Positions 7,585-16,071 are shown, numbered from the stretch's first letter. The stretch: 64,000 bases of DNA from Cryobacterium sp. GrIS_2_6 (GCF_035984545.1 NZ_JAXCHP010000001.1:3720001-3784000), one strand, 5' to 3'. Notes: generated by a model not told the origin, from the letters alone. Made by a program: numbers and translations.

Positions 7585-8976
7585 TCAGTCCGCCGAAGTG
7601 CCAGCCTCAGCCGGCCGGGTGAGGTCCCTGCCGTACTCGAGCCGAAGCTCGAGTTCGTTCATGACGATGACGGCGAGGTCGCCCAGGGTCGTGATCTCGG
7701 CATCCGTCACGGTTCTCGGTTCGAAGTCGAGCACGCACAGCGTGCCGAGGTTGAATCCGTCCCGGGTGCGCAGCGGAACGCCCGCGTAGAACTGCAGGCC
7801 GAAACCACCGGAGACCAGGGGATTCGCGAGGGCGCGGACATCCGTGCGCGCATCCTCGATCACCCAGGGCTTGTCCTGCATGATCGCCGAGGCGCACAGG
7901 CCAGGGTCTCGGGAGATCTGTTCGAGGTCGAGCCCGGCATGGGACTTGAACCAAATCCGGTCCTGGTCGACGATGCTCACGATGGAGATCGGCACTGAGA
8001 AGATCCTGGCGGCGAGTGCTGTGATCCGGTCGAAGGTTCCGTCCGGAGGAGTTTCGAGGATCTGCAGACGGGCGACCGCAGCCATCCGCCCTGCTTCGTT
8101 CGTCAAGAGGGGAATGGTTTCCTCGCCCCTGTGCCTGCCCGTCTCCGTGATCACGGCCTGGCGGAGCGCGAGCACCACCTCGCCGATGTCGGGCCGGTCG
8201 GCGGGGTCCCTGGCGAGCATGGTGGACAGCAGGTCGCGCCAGGCCGGCGATATGGACGCCGGGATCACCGGATCGCGCAGGAGGCGGGCGACGGCCGCCG
8301 GAGCCGGCTGGCCGGGAAAGGCGAGTTCCCGGGTGAAACACTCGAGGAGCACCAGTCCGAGAGCGTAGACGTCACTCGGCGGTCCGACCTCCTCGCCTCT
8401 GGCCTGCTCCGGGCTGAGGTACGCCGCCGTTCCCGACGTCATGCCACCGTTCGTCAGGCGCTCACTCGCCGGGGACAGCGCGATGCCGAAGTCGGTGAGC
8501 TTGGCGCGCGCCCGGAACCGGGTGCTGTACTGGGCGAGGAGGATGTTCGCCGGTTTGATGTCCCGATGCACGATGCCTCGCCCGTGGATATACTCGAGGC
8601 CCTCGGCCAGGTCATAGCCGAGCTGGGCGATGTTCCGCACCGACAGCGGACCTTCGAGGAGTCGCTCCCGGAGGTCGACACCGTCGATGAGTTCCATCAC
8701 CAGGAAGATCTGGCGCCGATCGGGCGTGGCCCGGTGCACACCGACGTCGAAGAGCGTCACGAGGCTATGGTGGCTGAGGCTTGCGAGCACGTTGATCTCA
8801 GCCTGCTGGCGCTGGATGTCGTCCTGTTCGATGGCGACGGTCGTGAAAACCTTGATCGCGACATCTCGGCCGAGCCTGTTGTCGGCGGCCCGGTAGACGG
8901 ACGCCATGCCGCCGCGTCCGATCAGCTCCTTGAGCTGGTAACGGTGGCCAAGAAGCCCTGTGGGTTTCGCGGTCAT
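7585..8976 (-). CDS. Serine/threonine protein kinase with C-terminal GAF domain
   Basis: 463 residues. The Hanks-type kinase domain (about 12-275) has the glycine loop GRGGMASVYRA, VAIKVF with the ATP lysine, catalytic HRDIKPANILL, DFGIAL, and SPEQARG in the activation segment. A GAF domain follows (about 300-445, LQILETPPDGTFDRITALAA to FNLGTLCVLDFEP), of the kind often found at the N-terminus of GGDEF or histidine kinase proteins. There is no transmembrane segment or PASTA repeat, so this is a cytosolic kinase that probably reads a small ligand or redox state through GAF, unlike the membrane-bound PknB type. It stands alone and its substrate is unknown. Confidence 0.9.
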   Translation of the reverse strand: MTAKPTGLLGHRYQLKELIGRGGMASVYRAADNRLGRDVAIKVFTTVAIEQDDIQRQQAEINVLASLSHHSLVTLFDVGVHRATPDRRQIFLVMELIDGVDLRERLLEGPLSVRNIAQLGYDLAEGLEYIHGRGIVHRDIKPANILLAQYSTRFRARAKLTDFGIALSPASERLTNGGMTSGTAAYLSPEQARGEEVGPPSDVYALGLVLLECFTRELAFPGQPAPAAVARLLRDPVIPASISPAWRDLLSTMLARDPADRPDIGEVVLALRQAVITETGRHRGEETIPLLTNEAGRMAAVARLQILETPPDGTFDRITALAARIFSVPISIVSIVDQDRIWFKSHAGLDLEQISRDPGLCASAIMQDKPWVIEDARTDVRALANPLVSGGFGLQFYAGVPLRTRDGFNLGTLCVLDFEPRTVTDAEITTLGDLAVIVMNELELRLEYGRDLTRPAEAGTSAD

Positions 8977-9032
8977 CTGACCCTGTCAGTGTCGAGGTTT
9001 CGGTTCGCCGGGATATCCCGAACCTGGGAAAT

Positions 9033-9299
9033 TCAGATCAGCGGGTCGCGCTCGGTCGTCTGCCGGGTGGTCTGTTCACCGCTGGCAGGATCGACGGCCG
9101 ACCGAGTCGTAGAAACAGACTGTCGCCGCCGCGTGATCAGCACGATGCCGAGGATGACTCCGACAAGTCCGGCGAGCATCAGGATGTAACCGATCGTCTT
9201 CAGGTCGATTCCCGCGACCTGGAGATCAACGGCGAATGCAAGGATCGCTCCGACGACAAGGAGGAAGATGCCGGCGCCAATGCTCATCGTGTTGTCCAT
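9033..9299 (-). CDS. DUF6458 family small membrane protein
   Basis: 88 residues with two predicted transmembrane helices: SIGAGIFLLVVGAILAFAV and TIGYILMLAGLVGVILGIVLI. A polar C-terminal tail rich in Thr/Arg follows. The arrangement and sequence are typical of DUF6458 proteins, which are widespread in actinobacteria and have no known function. The start may be ATG 9299 or ATG 9287 (MSIGAG, the usual family N-terminus). It is transcribed with the same polarity as the kinase gene downstream. Confidence 0.75.
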   Translation of the reverse strand: MDNTMSIGAGIFLLVVGAILAFAVDLQVAGIDLKTIGYILMLAGLVGVILGIVLITRRRQSVSTTRSAVDPASGEQTTRQTTERDPLI

Positions 9300-9396
9300 T
9301 CTTCGGGGTGCGGCGAGGCCGAGTCCGAGCGATCCGGCGTCGTACAGTTGAATCAGATTAGCGTAGGTACGCCGAAAAGAGAACCGGTGGGCGCGC

Positions 9397-10065
9397 TCAG
9401 AATCCACGGTCCGCTGGCAGTCCGGCGGGTCCGGATGAGGCGGGGGTGCTCGTCAGGACCTCGGGGAGGACGCTGCCGATCCAGCTCTCCGCGGTCCACC
9501 CTGTGAGCGGCGAACCAGTGACGACGATCGTGCCGGTATTGCTGAGCGGATTGTCCGACACATAGCCGGCGTGGAGGTTGCTGCAGGAGTACCCCGTCCA
9601 GGCGCGCAGGATTGCTCCGTGGCTGACGAAGGCGACGGTCTCGAGCCCGAGCTCGGCGGCCTCCGTCACGACCCGGTCGAACCGGGCGAAGGTGTCCCTG
9701 CCGGACTCTCCTCCGGGCATCACGGCGTCGAGGTCGCCGTTCGCCCAGGCTAGGAACGTCGTGCAGTACGCGTCGACGGCGGCCCGGTCGTGGCGTCCCT
9801 CGAGGTGGCCGGCTCCCACCTCGCGGATGTCATCGCGGACGTGGGCCTCGAGTCCCCGTGCTGCCGCCAGCGGTGCCGCGGTCTGCTGGGTGCGTACGAG
9901 GGTGGAGACATAGAGGGCGTCGATCGTCACCGTTTCGAGGGCGGCCACGAGATTCCCGGCCTGCTCGCGACCGAGCGGCGTGAGGTCGGCGCCGGGGTGC
10001 GCGGTGTCGAGGAGACCACCGACGTTGGACACCGTCTGGCCGTGCCGGATCAGGATGAGGCGCAT
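9397..10065 (-). CDS. Histidine phosphatase superfamily protein
   Basis: 222 residues. The phosphoglycerate-mutase-like RHG motif is at the N-terminus (LILIRHGQTVSN), the second arginine is in STLVRTQQTA, the proton donor glutamate is likely in EVGAGHLEGR, and the second catalytic histidine is in VAFVSHGAILRAW. The substrate is unknown; homologs hydrolyse phosphate esters. GAAAGG lies just upstream of ATG 10065, which I prefer to an earlier in-frame start. Confidence 0.88.
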   Translation of the reverse strand: MRLILIRHGQTVSNVGGLLDTAHPGADLTPLGREQAGNLVAALETVTIDALYVSTLVRTQQTAAPLAAARGLEAHVRDDIREVGAGHLEGRHDRAAVDAYCTTFLAWANGDLDAVMPGGESGRDTFARFDRVVTEAAELGLETVAFVSHGAILRAWTGYSCSNLHAGYVSDNPLSNTGTIVVTGSPLTGWTAESWIGSVLPEVLTSTPASSGPAGLPADRGF

Positions 10066-10136
10066 GGTTACCTTTCGGGACGCCCGGTCGTCGGGCATCC
10101 GCTTCTAGGATGCCCAACGTTCGGCCCTCGCAGAAA

Positions 10137-10463
10137 TCAGACGGGTAGAGGGGTGAGCCAGGTCAGCTCCGATCCCTCGCCCTTGATCAGGTCGCCGAGG
10201 GCGGCGTTGAACACTGTCCCGTATGGCGCCGTGATGTGCGCCTGGAACGCGTCGGCGTCGCGGTACACCTCGTAGACGAAGAACTCGAGCGGGTCCGAAA
10301 CGCGCCGGTGCGGGTCGAAGGTCACGTTGCCCGGCTCCCGGCGAACGTCGACGGTCAGGCCGGCGAGGAGCGCGGCTACCTCGTCCCCGCGGCCGGGGAG
10401 GGCGGTGAATTCGGCGAACAGGGCGACGGGCTCGCCGGGATGCGTGGGTGGTGTGATGGTCAT
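10137..10463 (-). CDS. Putative quinol monooxygenase (ABM domain)
   Basis: 108 residues. It has the ferredoxin-like antibiotic biosynthesis monooxygenase fold: VALFAEFTALPGRGDEVAALL, then EPGNVTFDPHR and FFVYEVYRDADAFQAHITAPY. Such proteins are cofactor-free dimeric oxygenases or stress-related proteins; the substrate is not predictable. AGGA precedes ATG 10463 by 4 nt; a TTG at 10502 in frame is possible but lies inside a LacI operator. It is divergent from the LacI gene, and the operator at 10497-10510 lies just upstream of this start, so the neighbouring regulator may control it. Confidence 0.78.
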   Translation of the reverse strand: MTITPPTHPGEPVALFAEFTALPGRGDEVAALLAGLTVDVRREPGNVTFDPHRRVSDPLEFFVYEVYRDADAFQAHITAPYGTVFNAALGDLIKGEGSELTWLTPLPV

Positions 10464-10496
10464 GCCTTCCTGGCCCCGGTCATGATCGGTGCTCTC

Positions 10497-10510
10497 TGAC
10501 AACGATGTCA
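10497..10510. promoter_or_regulatory. LacI-family operator 1
   Basis: TGACAACGATGTCA has TGACA/TGTCA half-sites around a CG centre. It matches the second site at 10574-10587 in 13 of 14 positions. It lies between the divergent ABM and LacI genes. Confidence 0.65.
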
Positions 10511-10572
10511 GTGATCATCCTCAGCGTTGAATGTAATAAGGTCAAGTGCAATCGTGAGGCGGAGACCAAACT

Positions 10573-11643
10573 GTGACATCGATGTCAGGACCGGAAGACT
10601 GGGCGGCGGGCCCAGTAGACGTCGTCGACCCGCGTGCCCGCCCCACGATGAAGAACGTTGCAGCGCTCGCCGGGGTGGGCGTGAAGACCGTCTCCCGGGT
10701 GATCAACGGTGAACCGAACGTGTCGCCCGCCACCATAGCCCGGGTGCGTGCCGCGGCCGAGAGCCTGGACTTCCACCCGGACCTGCACGCGGGCAACCTG
10801 CGCAGGGCCGACGGCCGCAGTGGCACCCTCGGCCTGCTCGTCGGCAGCGTCGGCAACCCGTTCTCCGGCGCGATGCACCGCGCCGTCGAGGACGCGGCCA
10901 ACGCCCGCGGAGTCGCGGTCTTCGCGTCGAGCCTCGACGACGACCCCGACCGTGAAGAAATCGCGGTGTCCGCGTTCCTGCGCCGTCGTGTCGACGGCCT
11001 CATCCTCACGACCGTGTCGAAGAGCCAGGGCTACCTCCTGCCCGAGTTGCGCCGCGGCACTCCCGTCGTCTTCGTCGACCGCGAGCCGGCCGGCGTCGAA
11101 GCGGATGTCGTCGTGAGCGACAACGCGGCGGGCGCGGCGGCCGCGACGCGGCATCTGCTCTCGTACGGGCACCGGCGGATCGCCTTCCTCGGCGACCGGG
11201 CCGACATCCAGACGGCGCAGGAACGCCGCAGGGGGTTCCTCGAGGAACTCGGGCGGGCGGGGGTCGCGACCGCGGACATCCCGCTCATCACCGGCCTGCA
11301 CGACGAGGACGCCGCGAACCGCGCGCTGATCGCGTTGCTCGAGTCGGAGCATCCGCCGACCGCCGTGTTCAGCAGCCAGAACCTCATCACCATCGGCGCG
11401 GTGCGCGGCCTGCGCGAGCGGGGCGCACACCACACGGTTGCGCTCGTCGGCTTCGATGACGTGCCTCTTGCCGACCTGCTCGAACCGGGCGTCACGGTCG
11501 TCGCGCAGAACCCGCACGAGATCGGCCGGCTCGCCGCCGCACGGATCTTTGCCCGACTCGACGGAGACCGCTCCGCCGGGAGAACCTATGTTGTACCAAC
11601 CGAGCTGATCACGCGCGGATCAGGGGAGATGAGACCGAAATGA
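10573..11643 (+). CDS. LacI-family transcriptional regulator
   Basis: 356 residues. The N-terminal HTH with hinge is clear (TMKNVAALAGVGVKTVSRVI, then FHPDLHAGNLRR). A periplasmic-binding-protein-like effector domain of about 270 residues follows, with DRADIQTAQERRRGF and VALVGFDDVPLADLLEPGVT. The GTG start is 8 nt after GGAG (10561-10564). The start codon overlaps a perfect operator palindrome (10574-10587), which points to autoregulation. The stop overlaps the PfkB start (ATGA), so the regulator and a sugar kinase form one transcript. The effector is probably the kinase's sugar substrate or product. Confidence 0.92.
   Translation: MTSMSGPEDWAAGPVDVVDPRARPTMKNVAALAGVGVKTVSRVINGEPNVSPATIARVRAAAESLDFHPDLHAGNLRRADGRSGTLGLLVGSVGNPFSGAMHRAVEDAANARGVAVFASSLDDDPDREEIAVSAFLRRRVDGLILTTVSKSQGYLLPELRRGTPVVFVDREPAGVEADVVVSDNAAGAAAATRHLLSYGHRRIAFLGDRADIQTAQERRRGFLEELGRAGVATADIPLITGLHDEDAANRALIALLESEHPPTAVFSSQNLITIGAVRGLRERGAHHTVALVGFDDVPLADLLEPGVTVVAQNPHEIGRLAAARIFARLDGDRSAGRTYVVPTELITRGSGEMRPK
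10574..10587. promoter_or_regulatory. LacI-family operator 2 (perfect palindrome)
   Basis: TGACATCGATGTCA is a perfect 14-bp palindrome with the central CG typical of LacI-family sites. It overlaps the GTG start of the regulator by two bases and sits 77 bp from operator 1. That spacing would suit looping or independent control of the divergent gene. Confidence 0.75.
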
Positions 11644-12581
11644 CAGAAAACGCGACTGCGCCAGGCACCGAGACTGCAGGTGCGGGGGCGACCCGCCCGC
11701 GCGTCGTCGTCGTGGGCGATGCGCTCATCGACGAGATGCGCGAACCCGGTTCAGTGCAGGAGTTCCCCGGTGGGGCAGCGCTCAACGTCGCTGTCGGCCT
11801 CGCCGTCCTCGGCGTGCCGACGACCTTGATCGCGATGGTCGGAGATGACGCAGACGGCGCCGTGCTCCGCGACTTCATCGCCATCTACGACGTGGAGCTG
11901 ATTGCGACGCCCGGACCATTCGGGAGCTCCCGGGCGACGTCGGACCGCACCGACGGTGAGCCGAGGTACGCCTTCAACGAGGCAGCGCAGAAGCGGCGCA
12001 TCGAATTCGGTCCCCGGGAGCGGGCCGCGATCGACGCCGCGCCGCTCGTCGTCGTGAGCTGCTTCCCATTCGACGACACCGCGCAGACGGATGAGTTCCT
12101 CGCCGCGGTCGGCGACGGCGAGCACCGCCTCGTGATCGACCCGAATCCGCGGGCCGGGATGCTGCATGACAAGGCCCGCTTCGTGGAGAACTTCGAGCGC
12201 GCCGCAGCGAGTAGCCTGCTGACCAAGGTCGGCGACGAGGACGCGGAGCTCCTCTACGGCAGTAGCCTCGAGGACTTGAGCGAGCGCCTCGTCGCGAGCG
12301 GAACGCACCACGTGCTCGCGACCGCGGGCCGCGCAGGAGCCTCGATCAAGACCGAAGACGGCCTGCTCGTGAGCGAGCCGATCGCGTCCTTGCCCGGCGT
12401 GGTCGTCGACACCATGGGCGGCGGCGACGCGACCCTGGCCTCGAGCGTGCAGAGTTTCCTCAGCGACGGCGTCCCGAAGGATGCCGCAGGCTGGCAACAT
12501 CTGCTCGCGAGCGCCATGCGCATCGCGGCCGCGACCTGCCGCTCTGAGGGAGCCCTGCTCCGCGTGCCGCCCGCCCTCTGA
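11640..12581 (+). CDS. PfkB-family carbohydrate kinase
   Basis: 313 residues of ribokinase fold. It opens with VVVVGDALIDE, followed by the sugar-contacting FPGGAALNVAVGLAVLG. The catalytic block near the C-terminus is VVDTMGGGDATLAS, equivalent to the PfkB signature with the catalytic aspartate in GGGD (GAGD in most members). The start overlaps the lacI stop by 4 bp. It probably phosphorylates a ketose or ribose-like sugar that also serves the LacI regulator; no transporter is nearby. Confidence 0.88.
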   Translation: MTENATAPGTETAGAGATRPRVVVVGDALIDEMREPGSVQEFPGGAALNVAVGLAVLGVPTTLIAMVGDDADGAVLRDFIAIYDVELIATPGPFGSSRATSDRTDGEPRYAFNEAAQKRRIEFGPRERAAIDAAPLVVVSCFPFDDTAQTDEFLAAVGDGEHRLVIDPNPRAGMLHDKARFVENFERAAASSLLTKVGDEDAELLYGSSLEDLSERLVASGTHHVLATAGRAGASIKTEDGLLVSEPIASLPGVVVDTMGGGDATLASSVQSFLSDGVPKDAAGWQHLLASAMRIAAATCRSEGALLRVPPAL

Positions 12582-12723
12582 GCCTCGCCGCCGCCGCCCT
12601 CCTGCGCGCACGCTTGCGGTCGCGCGTCGTCGTCGTGGCGTACCTTCCGTCTCGAAGTGGGCTGGCGGTCTCGGGGCGCCTCCGGCGTCCCGGGGCGATC
12701 GGTAGAGCGCGCGCCGCGAGAAG

Positions 12724-12758
12724 TGACGCGCGCCTCGAGACGTGACGCGCGCCTCGAG
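12724..12758. repeat. Duplicated 16-mer in the PfkB-SGNH intergenic region
   Basis: TGACGCGCGCCTCGAG occurs at 12724-12739 and again at 12743-12758. An inverted relative, CTCGACGCGCGCC, follows about 12 bp later. The whole 220-bp interval between the two convergent genes is GC-rich, palindromic and non-coding as far as I can see. Confidence 0.6.
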
Positions 12759-12800
12759 GCGAAACGAGCGGCTCGACGCGCGCCGCGGGGCGGTCTCGGC

Positions 12801-13568
12801 TCAGGCGGGGTCGACGGCCGTGAGGAGCGGGATCTTGGGTTCGCGGCCGTCGCCGGAGGACTTACCGGTCAGGCGCCGCCCGATCCACGGCAACACATAG
12901 CCGCGGTAATAGGCCGCGGTGCGCATCCGCTGGGCCGGAGGGGCCGTCGGAGCTCCCGACGCGTCCGTCGCCGACCACTCCGCGGGAACCGGCACGCCGA
13001 GAGCCGTGAGCACATTGGACGCGATCAGGGTGTGCCCGCTCGCGTTCAGGTGCAGCTTGTCCGCCGACCAGTATCGGGTATCGGTGAGTCGGGCATCCGC
13101 CCAGTTGTCGACGAGCGTGACGCCGGGCCGGGTGAAGGCGGCGCGGGCGGCGTCGGCGAGCTGGTCACCGCGGCGTTGCATGAGCGAGCCCAGGGGGAGC
13201 TGCTTCGAGGGGTTGCCCCCGCTCAGCACGAGCACGTGCGCGCCGTGCGCGAGCCCGGCCTCGACGACCTCGTCCATCAGACCGACCACGCGCGAAATCT
13301 CCACGCGAGGGCGCATCATGTCGTTGCCGCCACCGCAGATGGAGAGCAGGTCGGGGGCCTGGACCAGCGCGGGCTCGAGCTGTTCGGCCACGATCGGGCC
13401 GAGCAGGCGGCCACGCACGGCGAGGTTCGCGTACGAGACCGGGGCAGCGGATGCCGCGGCGAGCCCGAGCGCGACGAGGTCGGCCCAGCCGCGTAGCCGC
13501 CCGTCGGGGAGTTCGTCGCCGACCCCCTCGGTGAAGCTGTCACCCATGGCGATGAAGCGCTGATACAT
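12801..13568 (-). CDS. SGNH/GDSL hydrolase
   Basis: 255 residues. Four SGNH blocks are visible: the nucleophile block FIAMGDSFTEG, the glycine block NLAVRGRL, the asparagine block ICGGGNDMMRP, and the catalytic D-x-x-H in SADKLHLNASGH. There is no signal peptide, so it is probably an intracellular esterase or lipase; the substrate is unknown. GGGGG lies shortly upstream of the ATG. It lies convergent to the PfkB kinase. Confidence 0.9.
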   Translation of the reverse strand: MYQRFIAMGDSFTEGVGDELPDGRLRGWADLVALGLAAASAAPVSYANLAVRGRLLGPIVAEQLEPALVQAPDLLSICGGGNDMMRPRVEISRVVGLMDEVVEAGLAHGAHVLVLSGGNPSKQLPLGSLMQRRGDQLADAARAAFTRPGVTLVDNWADARLTDTRYWSADKLHLNASGHTLIASNVLTALGVPVPAEWSATDASGAPTAPPAQRMRTAAYYRGYVLPWIGRRLTGKSSGDGREPKIPLLTAVDPA

Positions 13569-13877
13569 CCGACCCCCAGTTGCTGCGGGCGTGCCCCGCG
13601 TCCGTCACCTGCGCGATGTTACCCGTCCCGCGGCTGTTTCTGCGCGCATGACGCCCCGCATCCTGCTGCGCGCGCGACGCCCGGCGCCGGCTTTCGGCAA
13701 CCCTCGCTGGGCCGCGGGGAGTTACGCTGCACCTGCGCCGCTCCGCGCCAAGCGTGCCTGGCGCGGAACGGCGCAAATAGAGCGTGGAGCGTGGCGCGGC
13801 GTGGCGCGGGCCGACCCGGCCTGGCGCGGAGCGGCGCAGGCGGCGCGCGGAGGAGCTGATCGGCTGCGGTCGCCGGG
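13569..13877. repeat. Non-coding interval with palindromic family A copy 2
   Basis: This gap of about 310 bp between two minus-strand genes contains no convincing gene. It holds the hairpin TGCGCCGCTCCGCGCCA (13734-13750) pairing with TGGCGCGGAACGGCGCA (13758-13774), one mismatch. A partial second copy (CCTGGCGCGGAGCGGCGCA near 13820) follows. The core is shared with elements near 5090, 17527 and 30923. Confidence 0.7.
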
Positions 13878-14486
13878 TCAGCGCTCGGGGTGGGTGTGCT
13901 TCGTGCCGTGGGTCTGTTCTTCGCCCTGGCTCGGGTCGCGGGAGAGCTGCCAGCGTTCCTGCAGCACGTCGCGGGCCTGCTGGGCGGCGCGGCGCACCTC
14001 CTTGTCGGGGTCGCGCAGTCGCTGCACGATCGTGGGGAGGTTTTCCTCGGTGCCCTGGGCGGCGAGGGCGTGCAGGGCCGCGGCGCGCACTCGCGGAACC
14101 TCGTCCGTCGTGAGGCGCACGAGCTTCGGGGCGACCTGGAGGTCGCGCAGCTGCACGACTCTGGCGCACATCTCGCGTACCCGCCAGGCCTGGTTGTTCA
14201 GCCCGACGACGATGTACGGCGCGGCCGACTCTCCCCAGACGTAGAGCAGCGCACGTGCGCCCCACAGCTCGGGCCAGTACAGCGCGGGAGCACCCTCGAG
14301 AATGCCGAGCGCGTGGCGGCCGCCGGCGTAGAGGAGGAAGTCCTTGCCGGCGTTCTTGGCGCGCAACAGGGCCACGGAACTGTCGACCACCGCGGTCTCG
14401 CCGTAGTGTTCGACGGCCGCGTGGATGCGCTCGGCCGTCGGAAGGTCGATGGGAAGGTCGGGGTGTGGCTCTAATTTGTTATGCAT
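13878..14486 (-). CDS. HEAT-repeat domain protein
   Basis: 202 residues. The C-terminal half contains HEAT/armadillo-like helical repeats: WRVREMCARVVQLRDLQVAPKL, then VPRVRAAALHALAAQGTEENL and DPDKEVRRAAQQARDVLQ. The N-terminal half is alpha-helical with an aromatic-rich patch (ALYWPELWGARALLYVWGE). The C-terminus is polar. HEAT repeats usually bind proteins or nucleic acids; no enzymatic motif is seen. I chose ATG 14486, 4-5 nt after GGGGAG; a GTG 12 nt earlier lies in that ribosome-binding site. Confidence 0.75.
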   Translation of the reverse strand: MHNKLEPHPDLPIDLPTAERIHAAVEHYGETAVVDSSVALLRAKNAGKDFLLYAGGRHALGILEGAPALYWPELWGARALLYVWGESAAPYIVVGLNNQAWRVREMCARVVQLRDLQVAPKLVRLTTDEVPRVRAAALHALAAQGTEENLPTIVQRLRDPDKEVRRAAQQARDVLQERWQLSRDPSQGEEQTHGTKHTHPER

Positions 14487-14689
14487 AGCACTCCCCACGG
14501 TACTGCCCGGGAGGCCCAGGGGCCACTGCCCGCGCGTCTCCCGCCCCGCGTCCTCATCCCGCGAGAGTGCACTTTTGGCCCTTAACCGGGTGTCTTGGGT
14601 TCAGGGGGTCGTTGCAACACCCTGGGCATTGAGGTGTCGCATGGCTCTTCGGCCACGACGAGGGGCGACGAGGGGTGCTGGGGGCGGGG

Positions 14690-15151
14690 TCAGCGCGTGG
14701 GGGCGTCGCCCAGCATCCGCTCGAAGCCGGTCGCGTGCTCGTAGACGCCGTAGTTGCCGATTTCGGTGTAGCCGAGGCTGCGGTACATCGCGAGGGCCTC
14801 CGGCTGCCGGTAGCCCGTTTCGAGGCGCAGCCGGGTGTAGCCGAGCTCTAGGCCGAGCGCCTCGAGCGCGCCGAGCACCGCGGCGGCGTGCCCCTGCCTG
14901 CGGTAGGCGGGGCTTGTCCACAGGCGTTTCGCCTCGCAGGTGTCGGCATCGAACCGACGGATGCCGCCGCCCGCGACGGTCACGTCGCCCTCGCGAAGCA
15001 CGATGAAACCGCCATAGGGTGCCGCGAAATCCGCGGCCTTGTCCTCGAGGACGTCATCGCCGCCGCCGTACCGCAGCGTGTATTCGCGATTGAGATCGCT
15101 CAACAGGGGGACCACCTCGGCGTCGGACAGGCGTACGCGTACAAATTCCAC
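14690..15151 (-). CDS. GNAT family N-acetyltransferase
   Basis: 153 residues with a GNAT fold. The acetyl-CoA pyrophosphate-binding motif is in SPAYRRQGHAAAVLGALE (Q/RxxGxG/A type), preceded by the strand CEAKRLWT and followed by LRLETGYRQPEALAMYRSLGY, the classic motif B. The substrate is unknown. The GTG start at 15151 is divergent from hadA, whose own start is only 29 bp away. Confidence 0.85.
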   Translation of the reverse strand: MEFVRVRLSDAEVVPLLSDLNREYTLRYGGGDDVLEDKAADFAAPYGGFIVLREGDVTVAGGGIRRFDADTCEAKRLWTSPAYRRQGHAAAVLGALEALGLELGYTRLRLETGYRQPEALAMYRSLGYTEIGNYGVYEHATGFERMLGDAPTR

Positions 15152-15180
15152 GGATCCAGTCTGCCCGGTAAACTCCTCGT

Positions 15181-15627
15181 GTGTCTGTCAACCCCGAACT
15201 GCAGGGCCGGGTCTTCCCGCCCGTCGCCCCTTATCTCGTCGGTCGGGAGAAGGTGCGGGAGTTCTCCCGTGCCGTCTTCGCGCGCAACCCGATCAACCAC
15301 GATCCGGCGGCCGCCCGTGCGGCCGGATACTCCGACGTCGTCGCCCCGCCGACCTTCGCGGTCGTCGTCCAGGAGGCCACGCTCGCCCAGCTCCTCGCCG
15401 AGCCCGACGGCGGCATCGACTTCAGCCGCGTGGTGCACGGCGAGCAACGCTTCACGTTCAGCCGCCCGATCGTCGCCGGTGACGAGCTCACGGCGACCCT
15501 GTCCGTCGCGAGCGTGAAGAGCCTCGGCGGCCACTCGATGGTCACGGCGGAGTCCCGCGTCGTCGACGCGACCGGCGCCCACGTTGTCACCGCGACATCC
15601 ACCCTCGTCGTCAGGGGAGACGAATGA
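15181..15627 (+). CDS. MaoC-like dehydratase, HadA-type subunit
   Basis: 148 residues of hot-dog fold, FAS1-like dehydratase N-terminal type. Family features are FPPVAPYLVGREKVREFSRA, the region around NPINHD, AAPPTF-like VVAPPTFAVV and VVHGEQRFTFSRPIVAGDEL. It pairs with the next MaoC protein to form a (3R)-hydroxyacyl-ACP dehydratase heterodimer like mycobacterial HadAB. In Microbacteriaceae the same pair commonly precedes murB. The GTG start is inferred; the stop overlaps the next ATG by 4 bp. The role in fatty-acid synthesis or an acyl-CoA pathway is inference. Confidence 0.85.
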   Translation: MSVNPELQGRVFPPVAPYLVGREKVREFSRAVFARNPINHDPAAARAAGYSDVVAPPTFAVVVQEATLAQLLAEPDGGIDFSRVVHGEQRFTFSRPIVAGDELTATLSVASVKSLGGHSMVTAESRVVDATGAHVVTATSTLVVRGDE

Positions 15628-16064
15628 CCCAGGAACCCGCGGCCACGCCCGCACTCGATTCGCTCACCCTCGGCCAGATCGTCGCCACCGGGCTCTTCCC
15701 GCTCACGCGCGATTCCCTCGTGCGGTACGCCGGGGCATCCGGTGACTTCAACGCCATTCATTATCGCGACGACGTCGCCGTCTCCGTAGGCCTGCCCGGC
15801 GTGCTCGCCCACGGCATGCTCACGATGGGCCTCGCCGTGCAGCCGGTCGTCGACTGGGCCGGCGACCCCGCCCGAATCGTCGACTACCAGGTGCGCTTCA
15901 CCCGCCCGGTGCTCGTCGATCCCGTGCTCGGCGCCGTCGTGTCCGTGGTCGCGAAGGTCGGCCGCATCGAAGCGGATGCCGGCATCGTGCGCATCGACCT
16001 CACGGTCACCGCGAACGACCAGACCGTTCTCGGCAAGGCGCAGGCACGCGTCTCGCTCGCCTAG
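15624..16064 (+). CDS. MaoC-like dehydratase, HadB-type subunit
   Basis: 146 residues. The hydratase 2 motif YAGASGDFNAIHYRDDVA carries the catalytic Asp and His, so this is the catalytic partner of the upstream HadA-like subunit. LAHGMLTMGL follows, as in (R)-specific enoyl hydratases. It is translationally coupled to hadA (ATGA overlap) and lies just before murB, so the three are probably cotranscribed. Confidence 0.9.
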   Translation: MTQEPAATPALDSLTLGQIVATGLFPLTRDSLVRYAGASGDFNAIHYRDDVAVSVGLPGVLAHGMLTMGLAVQPVVDWAGDPARIVDYQVRFTRPVLVDPVLGAVVSVVAKVGRIEADAGIVRIDLTVTANDQTVLGKAQARVSLA

Positions 16065-16071
16065 GCCCCCG

